From: Chloroflexota bacterium
GTDB lineage: Bacteria; Chloroflexota; UBA4733
DNA length: 20,015 nt
Reading direction: 5' to 3'
Assembly (NCBI GenBank): GCA_023381895.1
Contig: JAMCTA010000178.1
Location: 1 to 20,015 of the forward strand
Shown: positions 1-7,460 of the stretch, in pieces
How the letters are laid out: every line of letters starts with the position of its first letter
Numbering within the stretch: the first letter of the stretch is position 1
The notes under the pieces: generated by a model
What the model was told of the DNA's origin: nothing
Databases searched by the model: none
The model's input: only the letters and a program-made list of their open reading frames with translations
Made by a program: the position numbers and the translations under genes

Positions 1-965
1 TCTCGATCAAAGGTCCTTTGACCACGCCAATCGGTGGGGGTATCCGGAGCCTCAACGTGACGCTTCGTCAACGACTGGATCTCTATGCCTGTGTGCGGCC
101 GGTACGGTACTACCGCGGGGTGCCAAGTCCGTTGCGCCACCCGGAGAAGACCGATATGGTCATTTTCCGTGAGAATACCGAGGACGTGTATGCCGGTATC
201 GAGTACCGTCAAGGCACGCCCGAGGTAAAGAAGATCATCGACTGGTTCAAACACGAGATGGGGGTGGAGATCCGGCCGGACTCGGGTGTCGGAATAAAAC
301 CCATTTCTATCTTCGGCTCGAAGCGCCTCGTCCGAAAGGCCATTCAGTACGCGATCGGCAACAAGCGCAAGAGCATCACGATCATGCACAAGGGCAACAT
401 TCAGAAGTTCACGGAAGGTGCTTTCCGCGAATGGGCTTACGAGGTCGCTCGTGAGGAGTTTCCGGAGCAGACGATCGCAGAGCAGGAAGTCTGGGATAAG
501 CATGACGGCAAAGTGCCTGAAGGCAAGATCGTCATCAAGGATGTCATCGCCGATATCATGTTTCAGCGCATTCTGCTACGTCCAGATGAGTATGATGTAA
601 TTGCAACGCCGAACTTGAACGGTGACTACATTTCTGATGCACTGGCCGCTCAGGTCGGTGGAATAGGGATGGCGCCTGGCGCCAACATTAGCGATTTTGT
701 GGCCCTCTTCGAGGCGACACACGGTACGGCGCCCCGTTACGCCAATCTCGACATGGTCAATCCCGGATCGGTCATCCTATCCGGTGTCATGATGCTCGAC
801 CATATGGGTTGGAAAGAGGCGGCGGCCAACATCGTGCAGGCTCTGGAGAAGACTGTCCAGCAGAAGACTGTCACCTATGACTTGGCACGCAACAACGAGG
901 GTGCGCGGCAGGTGAAGACGTCCGAGTTTGCTAGTCTCATCATTGGTAACCTGCGCGGCAGTTGA
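1..965 (+). CDS. icd: NADP-dependent isocitrate dehydrogenase, 5' end cut off by the window
   Basis: Converts isocitrate to 2-oxoglutarate and CO2 with NADP in the TCA cycle, in the cytoplasm. The reading frame enters the window open (codons from base 3 read SIKGPLTTP), so the in-frame TTG at 18 is an internal Leu codon and not a start. About 320 residues are visible of a family of roughly 400-420, so about 95 N-terminal residues are missing. The substrate loop [13 protein letters not shown] carries the Ser, Asn and Arg equivalent to E. coli Ser113, Asn115 and Arg119. The [12 protein letters not shown] motif, the catalytic Lys region (VIKDVIADI), [17 protein letters not shown] and HGTAP are all present. 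Tyr and Arg in TYDLAR match E. coli Tyr391/Arg395, which read the 2'-phosphate of NADP; the E. coli Lys344 position is Arg here. dapB follows about 25 bp downstream, probably cotranscribed. Confidence 0.96.
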   Translation, partial: SIKGPLTTPIGGGIRSLNVTLRQRLDLYACVRPVRYYRGVPSPLRHPEKTDMVIFRENTEDVYAGIEYRQGTPEVKKIIDWFKHEMGVEIRPDSGVGIKPISIFGSKRLVRKAIQYAIGNKRKSITIMHKGNIQKFTEGAFREWAYEVAREEFPEQTIAEQEVWDKHDGKVPEGKIVIKDVIADIMFQRILLRPDEYDVIATPNLNGDYISDALAAQVGGIGMAPGANISDFVALFEATHGTAPRYANLDMVNPGSVILSGVMMLDHMGWKEAAANIVQALEKTVQQKTVTYDLARNNEGARQVKTSEFASLIIGNLRGS

Positions 966-989
966 GCAACGGGAAGAGTGGGTGGAACG

Positions 990-1772
990 GTGGCTGACTC
1001 TGGGATCCGGGTCGTGGTGTGCGGCGCGACGGGTCGCATGGGTAGTGAGACTGTTCGCGCTGTGACCGAGTCTGGCCAGTTTACCCTCAGTGGCGTAGTC
1101 GTCCGTCGCCCCGACGCCTACATCGGTACTGTTCCAGCGTTTGCATCGCTGAAACAGGCTCTCGAGAGCGTGCGGCCCCAGTGCATCGTGGACTTCACGA
1201 ATGCGGAAGTGGCTCTGACGTTTGGCTTGGCCGCACTTGGTCAGAATATCCCCTTTGTCACCGGGACTACCGGGCTCACACCGAACCAAGTTCGTCAGCT
1301 CAACGACGCGAGTGCAGCGAGACAAGTGGGGTGTGTGGTTGCGCCGAACTTCGCAATTGGTGCGGTACTAGCTATGCACTTCGCAGCAACTGCTGCTCGG
1401 TTCTTCTCGTGGGCCGAGATCATTGAGCTGCACCACGAGCGGAAGGCAGATGCTCCCTCAGGCACGGCGCTCTCGACGGCACGGGCGATGGTCGCTGCGC
1501 GAGGCCAGCCTTTTGATCAGACCGGGGTGATGAAGCAGACGCTTCCAGGTACACGTGGAGGCGAGACTGGTGGGGTTCACCTACACAGTGTCCGCCTTCC
1601 GGGCTTGGTGGCGCACCAGGAAGTACTGCTGGGTGGGCCAGGGGAAGTGCTCACCATTCGTCACGATTCTCTGCAGCGCAGCTCGTTTATGCCGGGAGTG
1701 CTCCTCGCGATCCGCTGGGCCCTCGAACACGGAGAGTTCGTCAATGGGCTGGGGCCCGTGCTTGGATTGTGA
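990..1772 (+). CDS. dapB: 4-hydroxy-tetrahydrodipicolinate reductase (DapB)
   Basis: NAD(P)H-dependent reduction of 4-hydroxy-tetrahydrodipicolinate in the diaminopimelate/lysine pathway; cytoplasmic homotetramer in known cases. With the GTG at 990 the protein has 260 residues, close to the usual 265-275. The N-terminal Rossmann motif GATGRMG lies at residues 12-18, DFT at 68-70 and GTTG at 92-95. The catalytic and substrate segment HHERKADAPSGTA lies at 148-160, with the His pair and Lys in the expected places. An alternative GTG at 978 is in frame, but the purine-rich GGGAAGAG (971-978) would sit directly against it; from 990 the spacing is about 11 bases, so I prefer 990. The gene follows icd closely and its partner dapA is not in the window, so lysine genes are dispersed here. 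No clear terminator is seen after it. Confidence 0.95.
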   Translation: MADSGIRVVVCGATGRMGSETVRAVTESGQFTLSGVVVRRPDAYIGTVPAFASLKQALESVRPQCIVDFTNAEVALTFGLAALGQNIPFVTGTTGLTPNQVRQLNDASAARQVGCVVAPNFAIGAVLAMHFAATAARFFSWAEIIELHHERKADAPSGTALSTARAMVAARGQPFDQTGVMKQTLPGTRGGETGGVHLHSVRLPGLVAHQEVLLGGPGEVLTIRHDSLQRSSFMPGVLLAIRWALEHGEFVNGLGPVLGL

Positions 1773-1898
1773 CCAAGAAGAGGGCGCCACGAGAGGGTTG
1801 AAACAGGCTCCTGCGTGAGTGAGTGCCCCGGTTTCTTCGCCGCGGGCAGTGGCGGGACTTTCCACCGGCTTCGTGGTCGCTGGTCAATGGGGCAGTCT

Positions 1899-1926
1899 CG
1901 CGGGGTAGCGGAGCTCAAACCCCGTG
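1899..1926 (-). terminator. Hairpin overlapping the end of the RpiR-type gene
   Basis: CGGGGT (1901-1906) and ACCCCG (1919-1924) pair perfectly, extended by a G-T and a C-G pair at the base, around a 12-base loop. The right arm lies in the last codons of the minus-strand regulator gene and no T-run follows on either strand. It could help end either convergent transcript, but is weak as an intrinsic terminator. Confidence 0.3.
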
Positions 1927-2853
1927 AGGCTTGGTGGCGGGCAGATCCCGACGCTTCCGTTCAAGTCCGGCGCTGATCTTCTCGATGACGATCTTGGTCG
2001 TCTCTTCGCCCCGCCGTATCCTGAGAGCGACGCAGAGCGCGTCCACGAGACTGAGCTGAACGATGCGGGCGGGGATCTCATCTCCGCGCCAGCGGCTGCC
2101 AATCGTCGCCGTGACGAGTGTGACGTCGGCGGCTCGAGCTAAAGGCGAATCCGGGAATCCAGTGATCACAAGAGTGTGAGCGCCTGTGCTCTTGGCTACT
2201 TCGAGAGCGTCGAGTGTGTCTTGAGTCTCTCCCGAGTGTGAAATGCAGAGCGCTACATCTTCGGGGCCCAGGAGCGCGGCGTGTACGACTTGGAGGTGCG
2301 AGTCCGTGGAGCATCGTGCGTCGAGTCCTACACGCAGCAATCGATAGGCAGCATCTTGAACGACAGGTCCTGACCCTCCCACGCCGTAGCACTCGATGCG
2401 CCGGGCATCGAGGAGTAAAGTGATGGCGCGCTCGATCTGCTCGACACTGACTGCGGCTGCGGTGTCTACTAGCGCCTGGACATCCATGCGGAGCACCTTG
2501 TAGAAGATTGCTGCGAGTGAGTCACCGTCTTGAACGTCGGCATACGGCTGGGCCGCCACAGCAGCAGCAATTGCCTGAGAAGCAGCCAGATCGGCGATCA
2601 GCCGCCGCTTGAACTCTGTGTAGCCTCTGTAGCCGAGGGCTTGACAGAGGCGCAACACAGTTGCTTCACTGACACCACTGTGCTTCCCGAGCTCGATAAC
2701 CGTGAGCTGTGGGACGATCTCCGGCCGCTCAAGAACGTACTGCGCGACCTTTCGCTCTCCCGCGCGCAGCGTGGTCATCGACGTGCGCAAGTGGGTGAGC
2801 AGTGTCTCGGTTGTCGAGCCGAGGATGTCTGCGGCACTGAGGGGCGACTTCAT
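1915..2853 (-). CDS. RpiR/MurR-family transcriptional regulator (HTH plus SIS domain)
   Basis: DNA-binding regulator of sugar or amino-sugar catabolism; family members sense a phosphorylated sugar through the C-terminal SIS domain. From the ATG at 2853 it has 312 residues. The N-terminal HTH_6-type domain covers about residues 15-90, with the helix-turn-helix around 51-72 (ELGKHSGVSEATVLRLCQAL). The SIS domain covers about 140-270, with GVGGSG at 157-162 and SHSGET at 205-210, the phosphosugar-binding Ser/Thr loop. An in-frame GTG at 2901 would add 16 residues, but it has no Shine-Dalgarno; the ATG has GGAAGGAT upstream, though about 12 bases away. It is transcribed away from the sugar cluster starting at 3251, the usual arrangement for a local regulator, so its targets are probably that cluster, the importer at 6531 and itself. 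The effector cannot be read from sequence. Confidence 0.9.
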   Translation of the reverse strand: MKSPLSAADILGSTTETLLTHLRTSMTTLRAGERKVAQYVLERPEIVPQLTVIELGKHSGVSEATVLRLCQALGYRGYTEFKRRLIADLAASQAIAAAVAAQPYADVQDGDSLAAIFYKVLRMDVQALVDTAAAVSVEQIERAITLLLDARRIECYGVGGSGPVVQDAAYRLLRVGLDARCSTDSHLQVVHAALLGPEDVALCISHSGETQDTLDALEVAKSTGAHTLVITGFPDSPLARAADVTLVTATIGSRWRGDEIPARIVQLSLVDALCVALRIRRGEETTKIVIEKISAGLERKRRDLPATKPHGV

Positions 2854-2923
2854 CGCCACTGGAGATCCTTCCACCACACTGCGTAATTGCGCCGGATACA
2901 CGTTTCAGCCCATTGAACGGGCC

Positions 2924-2952
2924 AGGGTAGTATGTGTTCCAGCACCTGGCAA
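2924..2952 (-). promoter_or_regulatory. Candidate sigma-70-type promoter for the RpiR-type gene
   Basis: Read on the minus strand, TTGCCA (2952-2947) is followed after exactly 17 bases by TACCCT (2929-2924), which keeps the T, A and final T of the -10 consensus. Transcription would start near 2917, inside the CATTGAAC element, about 64 bases before the ATG at 2853. Confidence 0.4.
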
Positions 2953-3117
2953 TTCTCCGAGACTTTGCTCACCAGCGGTCGATTAGCGTACTGCGAGCAG
3001 GCGCATATTATCTACGTCCGGCGTATGCCAGATTGAAGCCCCTGTAGTATACGCGTTACACAGTGATAGCGCTGTCTGCGTCATGTTTCTCCATCTAGAG
3101 CATATATGCGTGGATGT

Positions 3118-3146
3118 TTGACGGGCGAAGGGTCTTCTGCTAGGCT
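3118..3146 (+). promoter_or_regulatory. Candidate sigma-70-type promoter for the oxidoreductase cluster
   Basis: TTGACG (3118-3123) and TAGGCT (3141-3146) are 17 bases apart. The -35 box is nearly consensus, the -10 keeps T, A and final T. A start near 3153 would give a leader of about 100 bases before the TTG at 3251. The palindrome GCATATATGC lies 9 bases upstream of the -35. Confidence 0.35.
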
Positions 3147-3250
3147 CTTCAGCGCGGTTGGAATGATAGCTAGGCCCGCTAGATCGATGTGGATCTTGGT
3201 GATGGTGATTGATGAGTGCCTCGACGGAGGGGTTATGAGGGAGGGGTAGC

Positions 3251-4258
3251 TTGGCAATACGGGTGGCAATCATTGGCGTCGGGAATATTGGGAAGACTCA
3301 CGGTCGAGTCTATAAGGCTAATCCGCTCGCTGAGCTTGTGGCGGTCTGTGATATCGATCGGGCACGGGCGGACGCGGCGGCTGCGGAGTTCGGCGTTCGT
3401 GCCTACTACGATGTGGAGACGCTGCTGAAGCAAGAAGAGTTCGTGATGGCATCGGTGGCGACTGCCGGGATAGAGAATGGGTCTGATCACTATTTACCGG
3501 TGATGCAGGCACTAGCCGCAGGCAAACACGTACTTGTGGAGAAGCCGATCAGTAACGACCTCGCTCGTGCAAAAGAGATGGTCACTGAAGCGAAGCGCAG
3601 GGGCGTCTGTTTTGCAGTGGATCTGAACCACCGGTTTACACCTGCGACTCGCCTTGCCAAAGAAAAAATCACAAGCGGAGAGCTTGGTGAAGTTCTTTTT
3701 GTGAACATGAACCTCTGGATCCGTAATCCGAAAGACGCCCCGCAGTACTACCATTTGCGTGCTCTCCACTCTCATTCCGTTGATGTGATGCGGCACCTGG
3801 GTGGGGACGTCGCCCGCGTGCAGGCATTCTTCCACAAGGGGCCAGGAAGAGCACAGTGGAGCAATGCGAGCATCAACATGCAGTTTGCATCTGGAGCTCT
3901 AGGCCACCTCTACGGCAGCTATGATATGCATGGCCCTGACCGGCACAGCATTGAACGTGCCGAGGCAGGAGGCACGAAGGGGCGGGTCGTGATCGACAAC
4001 TCTACCGTCGATTTTCATTGGTATCCCCACGCTAGCAAGGAAGCGCAGCACGTGCATAATGCTGGCGGCCTGACGTCGTTCAATGAGACATTCGGTACAC
4101 GCCTCGGCCGCTGGCTTGAGCAGCTGACACAAGGGGCGACGCCTGACCAGATCGAGGGTTCTGGTGAGGAGGGGCTGAAAGCGCACGCAGTGGTAGAGGC
4201 CGCCATTCTCTCGCACGAACGAGGAGAAGTGGTAGAGCTCGCGGATCTGTTAGGTTAG
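3251..4258 (+). CDS. Gfo/Idh/MocA-family NAD(P)-dependent oxidoreductase (first)
   Basis: Probable sugar, sugar-acid, inositol or amino-sugar dehydrogenase; cytoplasmic. 335 residues, normal family length. The N-terminal Rossmann fold carries GVGNIG at 9-14 and an Asp at the end of beta-2 (CDID), which favours NAD over NADP. The family motif EKP is at 97-99. The C-terminal domain holds the His-rich segment HSHSVDVMRHLGG (173-185), where the catalytic His of the family is expected. The TTG start is chosen because GAGGGG lies 4-5 bases upstream and the first residues (MAIRVAIIGVG) begin exactly at beta-1. It is the first gene of a plus-strand cluster, with the TIM-barrel isomerase starting 12 bases after its stop. 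The exact substrate cannot be assigned. Confidence 0.88.
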   Translation: MAIRVAIIGVGNIGKTHGRVYKANPLAELVAVCDIDRARADAAAAEFGVRAYYDVETLLKQEEFVMASVATAGIENGSDHYLPVMQALAAGKHVLVEKPISNDLARAKEMVTEAKRRGVCFAVDLNHRFTPATRLAKEKITSGELGEVLFVNMNLWIRNPKDAPQYYHLRALHSHSVDVMRHLGGDVARVQAFFHKGPGRAQWSNASINMQFASGALGHLYGSYDMHGPDRHSIERAEAGGTKGRVVIDNSTVDFHWYPHASKEAQHVHNAGGLTSFNETFGTRLGRWLEQLTQGATPDQIEGSGEEGLKAHAVVEAAILSHERGEVVELADLLG

Positions 4259-4270
4259 AGAGGGTTTGTG

Positions 4271-5083
4271 ATGGCTCGATTCCGCGTTGGTTGCAACTCG
4301 GTACTGTTCAGCATGGTAGATCTTGACACTGCCCTCCAGCACATTGCCTGGGCAGGATATGACGGTGCTGAGCTGGCCTATATTCCGGGAATGGTGGAAC
4401 ACGTCCAGCCGCAGCAAGGACGGGACTACGCTCAGAGAATTCGTGATCTGGCTGCAAGTCTTGGCCTCGGGCTGTACTCGATCGAAGTGACACCGAACGC
4501 ACCTGAGCGAGTGGAACACGCCTGCCAGATTGCCACTGATCTGGGCATCCCGGTCATTGCTATTGGATCGGGAGGCAAGACTGGTGATGAAGCGTCGTTT
4601 CGCCAGTCAGTGGCTACAGGGAAGACCCTCGCGGACATCGCCTTACGCTATGGCATCACGCTAGCCCTCAAACCTCATGTTGGTGCAGCTGTCTACAACA
4701 CAGAGACAGCGCTGCGAGCCTGGAAGGAGATCGGCTCTGCGAGCCTGGGCTTGAACTTCGATCCCAGCCATCTCGTGCGAGCGGGAGAAGACGTGGCATC
4801 TGCCGCACGTGCTTTCACGGCGGCTGGTGCTGTCGTTCACTCACACTTCCGCGACTGCCTGACGGACAAGATCGGTGGCCCTCCAGGCCCGCCCGAAGAG
4901 CAGGTTCCAGGACGGGGGCGCATCAATATCCCTGCCGTCCTTCGTGCCCTGGCGGAGGGGGGCTATACAGGTGCTATCGACCTCGAGTGCATCGGGGCGA
5001 AAGGCTATTCGCCGTCGCGGGCAATGGGTATTGCGGCAGAGACACGTGGCTATCTGCGGCGCTGTATTCAGGAGCTAGGCTAG
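4271..5083 (+). CDS. Sugar phosphate isomerase/epimerase-like TIM-barrel protein
   Basis: Xylose-isomerase-like TIM barrel (AP-endonuclease-2 superfamily), often a sugar or inositol-derivative isomerase, epimerase or dehydratase; cytoplasmic. 270 residues. Visible landmarks: GYDGAEL at 29-35 (after beta-2), a Glu at about 72, NFDPSHL at 162-168 and HSHFRDC at 190-196, supplying Asp and His ligands, then PGRGRINIP, and DLE near the end for the last metal Glu. At the strand where many relatives carry Glu before Pro-His, this protein has LALKPH, so one metal ligand may be replaced by Lys134. The ATG at 4271 has GAGAGGG six bases upstream; the adjacent GTG at 4268 is too close to it. Sitting between two Gfo/Idh/MocA genes, it likely acts in sequence with an oxidised sugar intermediate. 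Confidence 0.85.
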   Translation: MARFRVGCNSVLFSMVDLDTALQHIAWAGYDGAELAYIPGMVEHVQPQQGRDYAQRIRDLAASLGLGLYSIEVTPNAPERVEHACQIATDLGIPVIAIGSGGKTGDEASFRQSVATGKTLADIALRYGITLALKPHVGAAVYNTETALRAWKEIGSASLGLNFDPSHLVRAGEDVASAARAFTAAGAVVHSHFRDCLTDKIGGPPGPPEEQVPGRGRINIPAVLRALAEGGYTGAIDLECIGAKGYSPSRAMGIAAETRGYLRRCIQELG

Positions 5084-5110
5084 GCTCCGCCAGCATCGCA
5101 TCTTGTTGGT

Positions 5111-5138
5111 GGGGAGAGCGGCTGTTGCTACCCTCCCC
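5111..5138 (+). terminator. Weak hairpin between the TIM-barrel gene and the second oxidoreductase
   Basis: GGGGAG (5111-5116) pairs with CTCCCC (5133-5138), and AGC/GCT extends the stem across a 3-base bulge; only TT follows. It may partly attenuate read-through into the next gene or simply be chance. Confidence 0.3.
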
Positions 5139-5213
5139 TTAATGCATGGCGAACAATAGTCACGCGCTGCCTCGCATCATGTCATCTTCATGCTCAGTGT
5201 TAGGAGTGGCTCT

Positions 5214-6251
5214 ATGGTGCGTGCTGGAGTCATCGGATGTGGGTATACGGGGCGTCTCCACGCCCAGGGTTACCTCAAGGCAGGAGCGACCGTAACCGCC
5301 TGCTTCAGCCGTTCGCCAGAGCGTGCTCGTGGTCTTGCTGAGGTGTATGGTGCGGCTTGGACTGATGATTACCGCGAACTGCTCCGGCGTGATGATGTCG
5401 ACGTTGTGTCGATCTGTACACCGACGTGGACGCATCAGGAGATCGCGATGGCGGCCCTCGAAGCAGGGAAGCATGTGTTGTGTGAGAAGCCGGTTACGGC
5501 GACACGTGCCCAGTGCGAGCCGCTGGTCCGCAAGGTGCAGACCAGTAAGCTGTTGTTTCAAGCAGGCTACATGAAGGTACATCATCCGCTGACAAGGGAT
5601 CTCGCTGAGCTCCTACCGGAGATCGCCCCTCTGCGCGTTTGCCACGTGCGCACGTTTTATCCTGTGCCTCTTGACCGCTGGGCGCAGCTGTCACTCACCC
5701 GTGAGCGACAGGGCGGAGGCGCGCTGATGCTTTCAGGTAGTCACGTACTGGCGGTCGTGTGTCTGCTCCTGGGCTACCCGGTTGAGGCACACGTTCTGTC
5801 GCACTGGGAGAATGCTACTGAGTGCGCGGATCGCTACACCGCCACATTGTTTCGCCAGCCGGAGGGTGCCGTTGCGATCTTCGAGGCAGGCTGGCTCGCT
5901 CTCACGAATGTCGGCTTGGAACATACCGGCTGGGAAGAGTTCATCGAGCTGAACGGCGATGGTGGCCGCTTGGAGATTCACTATCCGTGGTGGAACCGGA
6001 CAGACCAGATATCACCACGCTTGCTGCTCCACTCCAACAAAGATGGACAGACGCACGAATTCCATGCACGCCCGGTAAGCCACTTCGACGCCGAAGTCGC
6101 CGCGTTCGTGCAATCCGTCCAAGCCGGGTCGACACCGGTGCCGTCCATTGAGGATGCCTACCGCATCCACGCACTCATCGAGCAGCTCTACTCGCCAGGG
6201 GAACGGAACCCCGCACTCCGCCTCAGCTACACCCTCCCGGGTGGGCTATAG
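5214..6251 (+). CDS. Gfo/Idh/MocA-family NAD(P)-dependent oxidoreductase (second)
   Basis: Second dehydrogenase of the cluster, clearly divergent from the one at 3251. 345 residues from the ATG at 5214. That start has TTAGGAG with AGGAG seven bases upstream; an in-frame ATG at 5190 would add eight residues before the Rossmann strand and lacks such a site. GCGYTG is at residues 8-13, EKPV at 91-94, and SGSHVL at 174-179 supplies the likely catalytic His177. The first Rossmann beta-2 ends in Ser-Arg (ACFSRSPERA), without the acidic residue of NAD enzymes, suggesting NADP preference. Two paralogues with different cofactor signatures around an isomerase suggest oxidation, rearrangement and reduction of one sugar skeleton; this is inference. 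It ends about 280 bp before the importer operon. Confidence 0.87.
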   Translation: MVRAGVIGCGYTGRLHAQGYLKAGATVTACFSRSPERARGLAEVYGAAWTDDYRELLRRDDVDVVSICTPTWTHQEIAMAALEAGKHVLCEKPVTATRAQCEPLVRKVQTSKLLFQAGYMKVHHPLTRDLAELLPEIAPLRVCHVRTFYPVPLDRWAQLSLTRERQGGGALMLSGSHVLAVVCLLLGYPVEAHVLSHWENATECADRYTATLFRQPEGAVAIFEAGWLALTNVGLEHTGWEEFIELNGDGGRLEIHYPWWNRTDQISPRLLLHSNKDGQTHEFHARPVSHFDAEVAAFVQSVQAGSTPVPSIEDAYRIHALIEQLYSPGERNPALRLSYTLPGGL

Positions 6252-6309
6252 GTGCTCTCGGGTTCGTTAGGATAGGCTTAGAGCGAGCAGCAAGCTGTTT
6301 GCTCTTGCG

Positions 6310-6330
6310 GCCCCTGGCTGCACCTGGGGC
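6310..6330 (+). terminator. Hairpin after the second oxidoreductase
   Basis: GCCCC (6310-6314) pairs with GGGGC (6326-6330), and GG with CC inside a single T-T mismatch, around the loop CTGCA. There is no T-run, so it is a stable hairpin rather than a textbook terminator. It lies between the cluster and the importer promoter, where a transcript end would be expected. Confidence 0.35.
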
Positions 6331-6380
6331 GCGGTTCCACGCGCGACAATGGTTGCTGCCCTGGACCTGCCAGTCAACCT

Positions 6381-6399
6381 GATTGTTCAATGAACGATC
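6381..6399. promoter_or_regulatory. 19-bp operator-like palindrome upstream of the importer promoter
   Basis: GATTGTTCA and TGAACGATC flank a central A: eight of nine pairs match. Its centre is about 32 bases upstream of the -35 box at 6422. The inner GTTCAATG recurs, on the other strand, at 2911-2918 in the regulator's own promoter region. A site for the RpiR-type regulator is the simplest reading. Confidence 0.5.
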
Positions 6400-6412
6400 G
6401 AATTTCAGGTCC

Positions 6413-6427
6413 TGTCAATCCTTGACA
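6413..6427. promoter_or_regulatory. 15-bp perfect inverted repeat covering the importer -35 box
   Basis: TGTCAA (6413-6418) and TTGACA (6422-6427) are perfect complements around TCC. The right arm is itself the consensus -35 hexamer, so part of the symmetry could be coincidental; a repressor bound here would block RNA polymerase. Confidence 0.4.
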
Positions 6428-6450
6428 AGCGCTACAGGCTACGCTAAGAA
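6422..6450 (+). promoter_or_regulatory. Candidate promoter of the ABC importer operon
   Basis: The -35 TTGACA is perfect. At 17 bases it is followed by TAAGAA and at 18 by AAGAAT; the second matches four of six -10 positions. The leader to the ATG at 6531 would be about 70-75 bases and ends in the strong ribosome-binding site AGGAGG at 6521-6526. Confidence 0.5.
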
Positions 6451-6530
6451 TTCAAGATTACTATAAGGGCGAGATTCTCTGGCACCCCTACTCGTATTCC
6501 CCGCGTCGCTGTGCTGGTCTAGGAGGCCGT

Positions 6531-7460
6531 ATGGCAGTTGCAGCAACCAAGGTGCAGGCTGGACTGAAGCGTGGCTCGCAAGCGCGCCGTGAGGCAGTAG
6601 CCTTCTATCTGTTCATTTCGCCGTGGATTATTGGCTTTATCGTGTTTACGCTGGGGCCTATCGTGGCCAGCGCCTACTTCAGCTTCACGAAGTACGACAT
6701 CGCCAATCCACCCCGGTGGACGGGATTCGCGAACTACATCGAGCTCTTCGAGTCGCCGATCTTCTGGAAGAGCATCCGCGTGACTGTCACCTATGCGGTG
6801 ATGGCTCTTCCTCTCGGCTTGGTGCTCTCGATTGCACTCGCGCTGCTGCTCAATCTCAAGCTTCCACTGCTCTCTATGTGGCGGACGATCTACTACCTTC
6901 CCTCCGTCATCTCGGGGGTGGCGGTGTCCCTTCTTTGGCAGCTGATCTTTCAGCCGAGTTTTGGTCTGCTGAACGTCTTCTTGTACACCGCTTTCCACAT
7001 CATTGGGCCCCAATGGCAGTACGATGAGCGCTGGGTTATCCCCATGTTCGTGATCATGTCGATTTGGGCCGTCGGTGGTGGGATGCTCATCTACCTTGGA
7101 GGGCTCCAGGGCATTCCCACGCAGCTCTACGAAGCTGCAGAGATTGACGGCGCCGGAACGTGGCGCCGTTTCTGGTCTGTGACCTTGCCAATGCTCTCGC
7201 CAGTCATTTTGTTCAACCTTGTTCTCGGGATCATTGGCGTGTTCAGCTACTTCACCCAGGCGTACGTGATGACGCAAGGTGGTCCGAACTACGCCTCCTA
7301 CTTCTATCTCCTGAATCTCTACATGACGGCCTGGAACTTCCTGAAGATGGGTCTAGCCTCAGCAATGGCCTGGCTGTTCTTCATCTTCGTTCTGCTCATA
7401 ACCATCATCGTGATGAGAACCTCGCTCCTGTGGGTCTACTATGAAGGAGAGAAGCTATGA
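6531..7460 (+). CDS. Carbohydrate ABC transporter permease, MalF/UgpA type
   Basis: Inner-membrane subunit of a CUT1-type sugar importer. 309 residues. Six probable membrane helices fall at about residues 24-46, 86-108, 118-140, 171-191, 223-243 and 276-298. The EAA loop that contacts the ATPase is at about 200-218 (YEAAEIDGAGTWRRFWSVTL), with the conserved EAA and Gly in place. AGGAGG four bases before the ATG supports the start. The stop overlaps the next gene's start by ATGA, indicating translational coupling with its partner permease. First gene of the importer operon, behind the promoter and palindromes at 6381-6450. Confidence 0.94.
   Translation: MAVAATKVQAGLKRGSQARREAVAFYLFISPWIIGFIVFTLGPIVASAYFSFTKYDIANPPRWTGFANYIELFESPIFWKSIRVTVTYAVMALPLGLVLSIALALLLNLKLPLLSMWRTIYYLPSVISGVAVSLLWQLIFQPSFGLLNVFLYTAFHIIGPQWQYDERWVIPMFVIMSIWAVGGGMLIYLGGLQGIPTQLYEAAEIDGAGTWRRFWSVTLPMLSPVILFNLVLGIIGVFSYFTQAYVMTQGGPNYASYFYLLNLYMTAWNFLKMGLASAMAWLFFIFVLLITIIVMRTSLLWVYYEGEKL

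Larger units (their letters stand above)
2854..3250. promoter_or_regulatory. Divergent regulatory region between the RpiR-type gene and the sugar cluster
   Basis: About 400 bp without a convincing gene, with more A/T than its surroundings between about 3000 and 3120. It holds candidate promoters for both directions (listed separately), the perfect 10-bp palindrome GCATATATGC at 3100-3109, and CATTGAAC at 2911-2918. The latter is an 8-mer repeated in inverted sense inside the palindrome upstream of the importer operon. Short open frames on the minus strand here have no family resemblance and no good start. Confidence 0.6.

Noticed and set aside
18..20. TTG at 18 as a start codon for isocitrate dehydrogenase
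   Set aside because: The frame is open before it and reads KGPL-TTP, matching the interior of the family; the gene simply begins outside the window.
2983..3273. Minus-strand open frames in the divergent regulatory gap
   Set aside because: His/Pro/Arg-rich translations without a start site or family; they overlap the start of the first oxidoreductase gene.
6519..7277. Long minus-strand open frame (252 codons) opposite the first permease
   Set aside because: His/Arg/Glu-rich shadow of a membrane protein gene in the antisense frame; the plus-strand permease has all family landmarks.
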